Source: Prostheceraeus crozeri
Taxonomy: Eukaryota; Platyhelminthes; Polycladida; Euryleptidae
Assembly (NCBI GenBank): GCA_907163375.1
Contig: CAJQUW010006296.1
Location: forward strand, 161,592-225,591
Direction: 5' to 3'
DNA: 64,000 nt
Below the pieces are notes generated by a model. It was not told the origin of the DNA. It searched no databases and saw only the letters and a list, made by a program, of their open reading frames with translations. Numbering within the stretch: position 1 is the first letter of the stretch; each line of letters begins with the position of its first letter. Of this stretch, positions 50,498 through 59,780 are shown one piece after another. A program made the position numbers and the translations under genes.

Positions 50498-51763
50498 TTA
50501 AAAATCGCTTCGTTGTAATTCATTTTGATAAAATCGGCCTCTGATATTTTCATCATCTAAATCTTTAATTTCATAAGTAATCGGATAAGTTTGGTTTATT
50601 TTACAAACTTCAAATATCTCTTTCGTCCAATAGCCAACGAAGCCTTTTTCAAATTTATTCTTATACTTAAATATTCTAACTCTATCTCCAATTTTAAATT
50701 TCGGCTTAAGTTTCTGCAAATTCGGATTACTCTCATTTGAATAATTATTTTCGAATATTTTCTTTCGTATTAAATCAGGGTCGTCAGAAGCATTCTTTGG
50801 GGTTTCCTCAATACCGGAATGAACTTTATTATTGTACTCTTCTACAACTCCTGGTAATATCTTTAACCATTTCTGATTTCCTCGCTCAGTAAATTTTTTG
50901 AAAATTTTATTTTTTAATGATCTATTGAATCTTTCTATCACTACGGCCTTCCCTGCATTTTCAGTTGAATAAACAGTTTCAAATAGTGGCTGAACGTTTC
51001 GGTTATAAAATTCCGATCCTTTATCTACAAACAATTTCCTTGGCTTTCTATTACTTTCTTTAAAGATTTCTTCAAGCGCATATTTAACTGATAGACCACT
51101 TTTGTTTTTTAAAGGCTTTACCCAAGCGTATCGTGTATATAAATCTATAACGGTCAATGCGTATTTGTAGTCCCTTTCATTCGGCATATGAATAAGATCA
51201 GCACTCCAAATATCATCTTTATTAAATACTTTTACTTTCAAGAAATATTTAGGCCTTCTATATTCCTTGTGAATTTCGGACGCATAGCGTCCTAGGTCAT
51301 TCGACATTTCAGACGCGTAGATTCGAGCGTTGCTCTCAGACAGCTTTGCTGTCGTTTCATTTGCTGACGGATCAATACCCTGACCGAATAATATTTTAGC
51401 TTGTAAAGCTTTCTTAACAAACATTCTTTCAATTTTTTCTCTAAATGTAGGATTTTGAATACTATCTAATTCTTGAATCATCTTCTTATCAGCTACATGT
51501 CGAGAACTTAGATCATGATTTCGATAAGCCAAATCATGCCTGTAAGCTGCGGCATCTACTCTATTTATTGGTTCTTCACCTGGTTTCGGATTATTATTCT
51601 CATCTAGTCTTATATCTAATCGAGTTCCTGGACCGGTATATGAATGACCAGGAAGATGTTTTTCTTTCGAATATTTACTCCAAATAAATCCAGGAAACTT
51701 TTCTAATGTTTTTTGTTTGTCGTTACCTTCACAAAATTTTACAATTTGAGGTTTTATATACTT
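50498..51763 (-). CDS. element B integrase with N-terminal phospholipase-A2-like domain
   Basis: One continuous minus-strand frame of about 421 codons. The N-terminal 110 residues hold SYTGPGTRLDIRL and NRVDAAAYRHDLAYRNHD, the YxGPGT loop and HDxxY active-site pattern of parvovirus VP1-type PLA2 domains. Next comes a helical linker, then a retroviral-type integrase core: IWSADLIHMP, YALTVIDLYTRYAWVKPL, KLFVDKGSEFYN and VIERFNRSLKNK, and a C-terminal chromodomain-like beta region (FKIGDRVRIFKYKNKFEKGF). The PLA2-like module is known in some Polinton/adintovirus virion proteins. Joined to the integrase it could be a polyprotein or fused genes. The start codon is unclear. Confidence 0.8.
   Translation of the reverse strand, partial: KYIKPQIVKFCEGNDKQKTLEKFPGFIWSKYSKEKHLPGHSYTGPGTRLDIRLDENNNPKPGEEPINRVDAAAYRHDLAYRNHDLSSRHVADKKMIQELDSIQNPTFREKIERMFVKKALQAKILFGQGIDPSANETTAKLSESNARIYASEMSNDLGRYASEIHKEYRRPKYFLKVKVFNKDDIWSADLIHMPNERDYKYALTVIDLYTRYAWVKPLKNKSGLSVKYALEEIFKESNRKPRKLFVDKGSEFYNRNVQPLFETVYSTENAGKAVVIERFNRSLKNKIFKKFTERGNQKWLKILPGVVEEYNNKVHSGIEETPKNASDDPDLIRKKIFENNYSNESNPNLQKLKPKFKIGDRVRIFKYKNKFEKGFVGYWTKEIFEVCKINQTYPITYEIKDLDDENIRGRFYQNELQRSDF
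51278..51353. repeat. three short perfect hairpins inside the integrase gene
   Basis: GGACGC-ATA-GCGTCC (51278-51292), GAGC-GTT-GCTC (51325-51335) and GACAGC-TTT-GCTGTC (51339-51353), all with three-base loops. They sit in the linker between the PLA2-like and integrase domains and belong to a set spread through the element. Confidence 0.6.
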
Positions 51764-51867
51764 TTAAGAGATAATTCAATAAATCTAAATTAGAAATTTT
51801 TAATTTAATTAAATTTTCGGAATTTGTAGAATTCATTTTAAAAGATAAAATAAATGTTTTACCTCAT

Positions 51868-51880
51868 GGACCAAAGGTCC
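51868..51880. repeat. intergenic hairpin GGACC-AAA-GGTCC
   Basis: Perfect 5-bp stem with a three-base loop between the integrase and pX-like genes. The same hairpin recurs at 52580-52592, 54672-54684 and 54731-54743. Confidence 0.6.
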
Positions 51881-51888
51881 TGAGGTTA

Positions 51889-52372
51889 TTACCGAATCAT
51901 ACTAGGACTTAGATATATTCCAGAACCATCTTTAGTTTCTTTAATTTCAATTAAATCATCAACATTGCGGAGAATATTTTTAAGAACTCGTTTTCCTTCA
52001 TCAACTAAATTTAATTTACTAACAAAATTATCTACTACTCCATGCCCTCTAGCAACTTTCTCTAACTCTCTATTATGACGTTTTTGTTCTTCTAATGCTG
52101 CCTTCTCTGATTTATTTTTATTTACTGCTTGGACAATACCAGCTGTCCCGCCTGCAACACTTCCTGCTGCTGCTATACCTCCTATTATTAGAGGAATTAA
52201 TGGGAGAATTCCACATTCTTTTCTTCTTGTAATTGAATATTCTCTATCATTGGTTTACTTATGTAATACTTTTTTTGTTAATCGTAATAGTTTTAGGTGT
52301 ATTTTTGTCAACAATATTACGTAATTTTAATTCAACAGTTTTATTATTATTATTACTTTTCGCTTGCGACAT
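51889..52372 (-). pseudogene. element B pX-like protein gene, broken
   Basis: The minus strand encodes a start MSQAKSNNNNKTVELKLRNI at 52372 and, nearer the 3' end in a separate frame, ECGILPLIPLIIGGIAAAGS followed by a Gly/Ala helix and a helical tail (KAALEEQKRHNRELEKVARG). The GILPLIPLI-Gly/Ala helix is the signature of adenovirus pX and its relatives in Polintons. The product is expected in the virion core. The gene is broken, and no single frame covers it. Confidence 0.7.
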
Positions 52373-52548
52373 TTTTAATAAAAAAAATGTAAGTTACGAG
52401 AATTTTCAATCTATTGTAGTTATGAAAAATTTTTAATCTATTGTAGTTATGAAAAATTTTTAAGTTAAGAATTTTTAATCTATTCTAGTAATGAAAAATT
52501 TTAAGCTATCAAAAATTTTAAGTTATCAAAAATTTTAATTAACTTATC
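52373..52548. other. AT-rich spacer with short repeats
   Basis: Repeats of TTATGAAAAATTTTTAA- and TATCAAAAATTTTAA-type sequence. No gene. Confidence 0.4.
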
Positions 52549-52623
52549 GGAGCGAAGCTCCTCGAGGCTTCAACCGATCGGACCAAAGGTCCTCAGGTTA
52601 CTAACCTATCGGAGCGAAGCTCC
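52549..52623. repeat. hairpin cluster after the major capsid gene
   Basis: GGAGC-GAA-GCTCC at 52549-52561 and 52611-52623 with GGACC-AAA-GGTCC at 52580-52592 between them; each is a perfect 5-bp stem with a three-base loop. They lie just past the stop of the major capsid gene (minus strand, stop at 52631), a place suited to transcript-end signals. Confidence 0.65.
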
Positions 52624-52630
52624 TCTGGCT

Positions 52631-53963
52631 TTAGCCGATCCTAGCCATCTTTCCATTAAGAACTTCAATAGAATATTTTACATCTTCTAGCAATAAACCA
52701 TAAGCCATCAATGAAGTTGTGGAATCTTTCTTTTCAATATTGATTGTTACATCACAACCAGTCTTGATAATATCTTCAGATTGTGCACTTAAATCGAAAC
52801 AGAAAACAGGATATAAATGTCTCCAATCTCCAGGAGTTAATTGTGGTTCAACTCCAAATTCTATACAAAGACTTCGATAAGAATCATATCCTTCCATAAA
52901 TTGATTATTGGTATCATCGAATCTTAATGGATCAATTGGATATCGGGTTTGATTTAATGAAACTTGTAAACTTCGAATTGTATTGATATGAAAAAGATTG
53001 TTGTTCTTATCAAAACTTGGAGAATTATTTCTTTGAAATGTTAGTAATAAATATCTTGGAGTATTCGCAGTTCTAGTAAAATGCCAGTTAAATCTTTGTT
53101 CGGAAAAAGTTACTGAACTAGCAGTACGCTTTAGAAAATTTACTGGAATTGGTTTGTTAGTATTTAATCTTTTTGCAATAGCTGTTTCAACCTCTAAACT
53201 AGGAGTAAGATGCTTAATCCACCATTCAAGTCTATCAATTTTTAAATATGCTTTTTTTCCAGTCTTACCAAAAAAGATTAATTCATTATTTGCTGTACGA
53301 TGAATTATTAACTGAAATTTTAATTGATATGATATTTTATCATAATCTAAATACCCAAATAATGGAGACAATGACCAATTTACTGTCTGTTTACTTTTCT
53401 TGTTAAATTCACGTCTTTCTTTATATGCACTATTGTTTGTTTTATTTAAATGTTTTGCAATATTTTCTACATCTTTCGCAATTCCTGCGGCATCTGTTCC
53501 AGCGTGAGTTAAATCATCAACAATTATACCATCATTAGTATCAGGAAACCAACCTTCGATTTCATACTTTTTATTATTTTCACCAATTGTTACAAATCTA
53601 AGCATTGTATCAATTATACCTGGAGAATCACTTATTGTTTCTATATTTTGAGTTGCAACATCTAAACGCATTTGTGTAAATAATCTTGGAAAAAAATTAT
53701 TCTCTAGTGCAATATTATCGGTTTCTGGTAATTGTGTTGTAAAATTAGCATCACTATATAAAGAATATTCAGTGTAAAAATGAATCAGGTAAATATAAAT
53801 AACTTTGCTGATTATCAACTTCAAAAATTAAATCTCCTCCAGTATTTACTCTACTAGAAGATCCGGGATTCATAGCAATTCCTATATAGTCATTCTTTTT
53901 TTGATTATAACTAACACCTGGTGGTTTATCTAATTCAAATTTATTTTCAATTAGCGAAGACAT
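52631..53963 (-). pseudogene. element B major capsid protein (double jelly roll), broken
   Basis: The minus strand encodes an N-terminal piece (MSSLIENKFELDKPPG... and GGDLIFEVDNQQSYLYLPDS) and a 397-codon frame with ALENNFFPRLFTQMRLDVAT, DTMLRFVTIGENNKK, WSLSPLFGYLDYDKI, NFLKRTASSVTFSEQRFNWH and LLTFQRNNSP. These are hallmarks of Polinton hexon-like major capsid proteins, which build the icosahedral shell from double-jelly-roll trimers. The size is normal for the family. It lies next to the pX-, pVI- and fibre-like genes on the same strand, a virion-gene block. The gene is broken at least once. Confidence 0.8.
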
Positions 53964-54217
53964 TTTTATAAAAAATAATTTGAATTTTTGTTTTTCTCAG
54001 ACACAGAAAAAATTTTACTAAAAAAATTTTGCTAAAAAATTTTACTAAAAAAATTTTGCTAAAAAAATTTTACTAAAAAATATATTTTAGAATTTTGCTA
54101 GACCAGCTCCGCTGTTAACACCATTACCTCTTATTTCTTCAATTGTTTTTTTATTAAATTTATATTCATTATGTTTACTATCAGACGGAGCTCCGCTCCT
54201 CAAGGTTTCCCCCACAG
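53964..54217. other. AT-rich spacer with hairpins
   Basis: Repeats of TTTTACTAAAAAAATTTTGC-type sequence near 54010-54080, and hairpins CAGC-TCC-GCTG (54104-54114) and GGAGC-TCC-GCTCC (54187-54199). No gene. Confidence 0.45.
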
Positions 54218-54580
54218 CTATGTTAGCAATTTGGTTTTTGTTTCCTCTGAAAGTTTTTTTAATTTTTTTAGTTCTTCAGAATCATTCCTAAGTTTACGAA
54301 TAGCTTCTAGTTGTTTTAATTCGTTTTGAGACTTAACAGCATTTGATATTGCACTAGCTGTACTACATATGGCAGCTGCTACTTTTGCAGCAGATGTAAT
54401 CAAATCTTTATTATTTTTAATTAAGTTAACGATACTTCCAATACCAGAAAAGATGCCAGCTCCTTCCGTGTGAACTGTTTCTCTATTATCATAATGATAA
54501 ACAGGATTCATACGTGGTTCATGAGCAATTCTTTGATTTGAAGCAAAATGTTTAAGATTGTGTTTATAAATTATAGGCAT
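54218..54580 (-). CDS. element B pVI-like minor virion protein
   Basis: 120 residues, frame whole. After a 40-residue head it has EGAGIFSGIGSIVNLIKNNK, an amphipathic helix preceded by a Gly-rich site that could be cut by the adenain-like protease, then an Ala-rich helix and a Lys/Glu-rich coiled coil (ELKKLKKLSEETKTK). Adenovirus pVI has the same plan: a protease site, a membrane-lytic amphipathic helix, then coiled coil. Similarity is by layout, not by clear residues. It lies between the fibre-like and major capsid genes on the same strand. Confidence 0.5.
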   Translation of the reverse strand: MPIIYKHNLKHFASNQRIAHEPRMNPVYHYDNRETVHTEGAGIFSGIGSIVNLIKNNKDLITSAAKVAAAICSTASAISNAVKSQNELKQLEAIRKLRNDSEELKKLKKLSEETKTKLLT

Positions 54581-54671
54581 TTCTTAGGAATAAATTTGAC
54601 TTTTAGGAAAAATATTTACGTTTATGATCGGCTAAAGCCTCTGAGCAAGCTTCTATTGGTTAGTAACCTGA

Positions 54672-54743
54672 GGACCTTTGGTCCGATCGGCTAAAGCCTC
54701 TGAACAAGGTTCTATAGGTTAGAAACCTGAGGACCTTTGGTCC
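54672..54743. repeat. paired hairpins after the fibre-like gene
   Basis: GGACC-TTT-GGTCC at 54672-54684 and 54731-54743 inside a 59-bp unit (TGAGGACC...GATCGGCTAAAGCCTC) that is present twice and partly a third time. It lies just 3' of the fibre-like gene stop (minus strand, 54774). Confidence 0.65.
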
Positions 54744-54773
54744 GATCGGCTAAAGCCTCTGAACAAGGTTCTA

Positions 54774-55661
54774 TCAAGATTTACGTTTGTGAATGGACAA
54801 CAACTTAGAGATAACTTTATTAATTGTCTGTTGCACTTTATCTATTGCGTCAAGTAGCGTGTGATGTACTTTAATTTCTTTTCTATTAACTTGCATTTTC
54901 TGCTGATTAATCTTCAATGCCGTCTTAAGAGCATTTAACTTAATTTTAAGAACATCTAATTGTCTTTTAACAGAATCTAACTGTTCTTTATTTTCTTTAG
55001 AGTTTTCTTGTAAATTTTTCTTTAATTCATTTTCTAAATTGATTTTAAGATTTTTCATTTTATCAACTTTTTCATTAAGTGAGTTTACTTCATTTATTAT
55101 TCTGTTCATCTTTTTCATTTGTTGAGTAATTTTAGAACTTAATTCATCAACACTTTTTTGGAATGTAGTTTGTAACTGCTTTAAATTTTTTTTAATTCTT
55201 TCAGGTAGTTTTTCTATTTCATCTTCTAATTGTTCTTTTAACATTTTTATCTGATGTTTATTTTCAATGACTGCAGATTTTAAATTTATAGAAAGTAATA
55301 TTAAAATTTTTGATTGTTCAGAAATCTTTTTAAAAAGTTTTGCTATATCTGCTTCTAGCTCTCTATCCTTTTTATCAAGTTTTAATAATTTTTCGTTTAA
55401 TGATTTGTCATTAAGTTTAAGCAACTTTAATTCATTCATCAGTGGAACCAAAACATCGTTTATATATTTTTCTTTTAAGTCATTGATTTCTGTATCAACA
55501 TATTGTTTATTTGTTAACTCTGTATTTTGTTGCGGAAGAATAGAAAGATGCAATGGACCAGATAAAACGTCTCCAGTTTTCATGATATAATTTTCTATTT
55601 CTATTTCTAATTCATGATTATTCGGGATATATGCACCTCCACCAACATTTGGTAACATCAT
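54774..55661 (-). CDS. element B coiled-coil fibre-like protein with phage-tail-fibre motif
   Basis: 295 residues, frame whole. Residues about 27-57 read MKTGDVLSGPLHLSILPQQN followed by TELTNKQYVD. This is the pattern KTGDxxSGPLxL...xxTKxYVD that many phage tail-fibre proteins carry at junctions to the shaft. The rest, about 230 residues, is a nearly continuous Lys/Glu/Leu coiled coil with a basic end (SIHKRKS). A trimeric shaft or receptor-binding fibre is the natural reading. The gene is placed next to virion genes on the same strand. It might instead be an internal scaffold. Confidence 0.65.
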   Translation of the reverse strand: MMLPNVGGGAYIPNNHELEIEIENYIMKTGDVLSGPLHLSILPQQNTELTNKQYVDTEINDLKEKYINDVLVPLMNELKLLKLNDKSLNEKLLKLDKKDRELEADIAKLFKKISEQSKILILLSINLKSAVIENKHQIKMLKEQLEDEIEKLPERIKKNLKQLQTTFQKSVDELSSKITQQMKKMNRIINEVNSLNEKVDKMKNLKINLENELKKNLQENSKENKEQLDSVKRQLDVLKIKLNALKTALKINQQKMQVNRKEIKVHHTLLDAIDKVQQTINKVISKLLSIHKRKS

Positions 55662-55736
55662 TTTTTAACAATAAAAAAATAAATTTTTTTCTAATAAAAA
55701 TAAAACAATAAAATTTTTTCTAATAAAAATAAAAAA

Positions 55737-57129
55737 ATGGAAAAAGCAAATTTAAAAAAATTATATTCGCCCGCATCATCCTGTTCTTCTTATTCGACGA
55801 GATCAACGGGATTTGAAAATAAATGTTTTGATAATAATAATACTGTTACAAATCCATGTATAGATGTTAATCTTTTGTTTGAATTACAAGCAGAAATATT
55901 TAGAGAACAGACTAAAGGTTTACCTTCTATTGAAACTAATTATTGTATTTTTCCAGGTGATCCATTTATTAAATTTATGGAGATTGTAAGTAAATATAAT
56001 GATGTGGCTTATGTTGAATTAAATAAAGAAAATATGGTTATAATAGGTCATAATAATGTTTATGGTTTTATTAGAGCAGTGTTGCCAATTAGCAATACTG
56101 ATTGGATAGAAACTAAAATTATTAATTATATCAATATTAAAGAATTAGTTAAAAAATTAAAATCTTTTTGCAAGAATTAAGATTATTTGTTGATGAACAA
56201 AACCAATATAATATTCATATCGAGAGTAAAAAGCATAACGAAGAATTATTATGTCAAGTATATTATAGAGATACTATTTATAAACAAGAAACATTAGAAA
56301 TGCCACAAAGATATGATGATGATACATATATAGGTTTATATTCAAACTTAAATATCAATTTATTAAAATCTTATATAAATGGTTTAGCACAACAAGAAAA
56401 AATTTATAAGTGGACAACACCCTATAAAAGTTTAGATTCTGATAAAAATTCTAAAAATAATAAAAGTTTTAAACATCATGAAAATGTGAATTTTAAAGAA
56501 TCTTATAATAATAATGATGATGTTAATATGGATGATGATAATATAAATGATGATTCTGAAACATCTGAAAAAGGTGTAAATGGTAAAAAAGATTATAAAA
56601 TATTAGTAGTTATAAAAATTTAAGTCAAGAAAAATTTATATCTCATACTGATGTATATGATATTAATACTACATATAATCAAAATTTATCTAAATTTCAT
56701 TTTTTTACAATTGAAAATAATAATGATGGAATAGTTGAGGATACTGTTAGACAACTATGTGTCGGGTCTACAACATTTAAATTAGGATTTGCATCTAATC
56801 AATTTAAAATTTTATCATCTTTAATAAAAACTAAAAGTGATTCAGATTATGGTGGTGTTATTAAATTTTCCAAAAGAGATCAAAGACCAATATTTTTCTC
56901 TATTATATTATTATCAAATAATAAATATAATTTGGAATTAGATATTCCCATCAGGGAATGGTATCCTATCAGGGAATGGCATCCTATACCAAAAAGTGTA
57001 ATTTATGATGTTGAAGAATCAATTTATGATGATGATGAAGAATCAATTGATGATGATGATGAAAAATCAATAGTTAGTGAAAATAAATTTAAATTATCTT
57101 TTGATAAAACGTTATATGATAAAACTTAA
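55737..57129 (+). pseudogene. element B unrecognised larger protein, broken
   Basis: Plus-strand coding sequence between the divergent fibre-like gene and the convergent polymerase gene. It starts MEKANLKKLYSPASSCSSYS at 55737, followed by a mixed alpha/beta region (MVIIGHNNVYGFIRAVLPIS, then separately EELLCQVYYRDTIYKQE and FKLGFASNQFKILSSLIKTK) and an Asp/Glu-rich tail. It is not in one frame. Alternating beta strands with an acidic tail could suit a DNA-handling protein such as a clamp or single-strand-binding protein, but I see no diagnostic residue. Function unknown. Confidence 0.45.
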
Positions 57130-57747
57130 TAGAAAATACCAAAATATTCGATAAATATATTTTCATATGTAATAAATTTTTTAGATGTTATAAAATTTTT
57201 AGATGTAATAAAATTTTTAGATGTAATAAAAAAATTATTATTCCCACGTGTTCATCACACTGTTCACATTGTTCATCACTTAAATTACTCTCACAGACGA
57301 TTGTTTGAAATATTTCAGCTTGAATATCTTCTCCGTTATAAGGTAACATAATTTCATTTTCATCAGGTGCTTGACGTTTAAGAATATTTATTTGACCAGA
57401 AAATTTTTTTTCTTCAGTATTATTATTTTTATCAGGAATACTAATTCCACTTTCTAAAGATCTTTTCCATGGTTTATTAACTGTAGTCGATAATGTTTTC
57501 CCCGAATATAATTTTAGAAAATCTTCTACTTTTACTTTATCTTGTGAATATCCTTTGAATGTTTTGTTTTCACTAAGTCTCCCTTGTTCATCTACAGTAA
57601 TCAATATTTTATTTTAGGAGCAATAAACATTGCAAAAATAATTCCACCATTTCCATAATCATTTTTTCCTTGACACAATTCCCCACCAACATATCCAGCA
57701 GCATCTAATTTATTGAAGAGCTCATTAGAAATGTATATTGAATCAGT

Positions 57748-58796
57748 GTTTTTTACAATTAATGGAAAACCACAATTAAATGTGCCATCTTCTGTTTCAA
57801 TATCATAAACATATTGTGGTTTATTATTTAAGTATCTTACAGTGGTGACATCTTTGGTAATATTATTTTTAACTTGACACGCACTAAAGCATAATGATTT
57901 ATCTTGTCTTTCGCTTACTACCAAATTAATACCTAGAGATGATGCCAAATTGTATAAACCACTAAAGGTTTCTTTATTTTTCTGTGTGAAACGAATAGTT
58001 GCATATTTCCTTGTAAAAAAAGATTTCTTGTCCCCATCTGCTGCATAAAATCCAACAAAGAACCAATATCTAATATTATATTCACCATTTAGAACATACC
58101 AAGGAACACGTTTTTCTCTAAACTGATTATAATAATTTTCAGTAAAGTATATAGCATATTGTTTTGGATTTTGAAAATTGAGTTTGTATACCCTAGATGA
58201 TCTCATCGTATCATATATTTTACAATCATTGTTATAGACTTCATTAATATATGTTTTTAATTTAATTAAGAGGTTAAGATCTTGGTTATATAAAGCACAA
58301 CAATATCTGACTCCTGATTCATAATTATAGATTCCAGCAGAACCATCTCCTAAAAAGAACCCTTCTATAAATGCTTGCTTACATCTTAAATTAGGTGGAT
58401 CATTAACATAAATATCACTTACAATTTGTTTCAGTGTGATTGTATTGTCGTGTAAAAATAATTTATTATGTAGTAAATTTGTTCCTATATTTAATTCTTG
58501 TGGCTTTATTTCATTACCTCTTTCATGTAACAATGAATGATCTTCAGTAACATCTACTATTCCCATTTTTGTTCTTATTCGATAAATACTTTTATTTGTA
58601 AGATGTCTAATAATTTTTTTACTTTACTCCATCCATTATGAGTATAAATTTCTAAATTATCAACAAATGAAACTTCTTTCATATCACTATTAATTTCAAA
58701 TGGATTAATTTTATAGTTGTTTACAATACTATCTATTCTAGAAATAAATAATAAATTATTCTTTCTCAATATTACAGGCGTGTCAGCTGTTACTGA
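57748..58796 (-). other. intein with LAGLIDADG endonuclease in the polymerase gene
   Basis: About 1,050 bp (350 codons) between the YTD and TDS halves of polymerase motif C. In order: SVTADTPVIL (block A, Ser1), GIVDVTEDHSLL (block B, with the TxxH motif), FIEGFFLGDGSAG and WFFVGFYAADGD (the two LAGLIDADG motifs), YVYDIETEDGTFNCG (block F) and a last block ending in Asn, followed by Thr as the first downstream residue. Site and junction residues equal the known pol-c inteins of archaeal family-B polymerases. It lies in a broken gene, so it is a fossil copy. Confidence 0.85.
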
Positions 58797-59714
58797 ATCT
58801 GTATAATGAATGTATTTTTCGTTGAAACCATTAATTTCTAAAATAAAGTTATTCATGATTCTTCTAGAGTGAGAAAGAATGAAAGAACCTAAGTGTGATG
58901 GCATGAATGACGTCTTCCCATCTTTTACAATATTAGTTTTGAGAAATTCATCATCTTCCATTTCTACTTTCGCTAAATACTGTTCATCATTTAATTTTTC
59001 ATAATCTTTTACTTCTTGAGTGAAATTTTTTCTCAATGTATTCTCATTCCATAAATGATATTTAGTGGTTATATCTTTTTGCACAGTTTTGCCATATAGT
59101 GAATTCATCAATAATTTAATTAACTCATCGCCTACAGTATTTCCTTCTGCTTTATATCTTTTTCTCAAATTAAAAAGTTTTTCAATATAATTTCGAAATG
59201 GTGAAACTTGATAATTTTTTTCATAAATTATACCATCAGTAATATGTAAGATTTTTCCACCACATCTAACAATTTCTTGTATGTCTACAGAAGTTAATAC
59301 ATCATAACATATACCATTTCTAAACCTGATCACTTTTACATGAGAATTATTATTTTGATTTTTAACTTTATCTTTTATAGGAACTGGTTGAAAAAACACA
59401 TCATTGGGATATTGAAACACAACTGTAAATATTCCAGTTTTAGGTCTAAACGTTTGAGTATTAAATTTATATACTATTTCTCTTTCTTCTTCTTGTCTAA
59501 ATTTTCTAGCGGATTCAGCTTTAGGGTATTCTGAATTTTCATCATACATAGCTGATGGATATAAAGATGTGGCATCAAAAGCCATTAGAAATTCATGTTT
59601 TTGTTCAAGTAGTTGATTTGAAATTTTCTTAAATATTTCAGTTTTATCTCCTAAATCTCGATACTGTTTCGATACTGTTTTACTTTTTCGATACTGGAAT
59701 TAAATTACTTCCAA

Positions 59715-59780
59715 GGGACAAAGCCCCACCAGCGTAGCGGCCAGGGGACAAAGCCCCCCAGCGTAGCGACCAGGTAAATA
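59715..59780. repeat. GC-rich repeat pair in the polymerase region
   Basis: GGGACAAAGCCCC followed by CAGCGTAGCG occurs twice in tandem (from about 59716 and 59745), a GC-rich island in AT-rich sequence and related in style to the short hairpins elsewhere in the element. Confidence 0.55.

Noticed and set aside
52233-52436. Plus-strand hydrophobic 67-codon frame as a membrane protein.
   Set aside because: It overlaps the pX-like gene on the other strand, has no ATG start and is made of AT-rich low-complexity sequence.
55267-55590. Plus-strand Ser/Phe-rich frame.
   Set aside because: Antisense shadow of the coiled-coil fibre-like gene.
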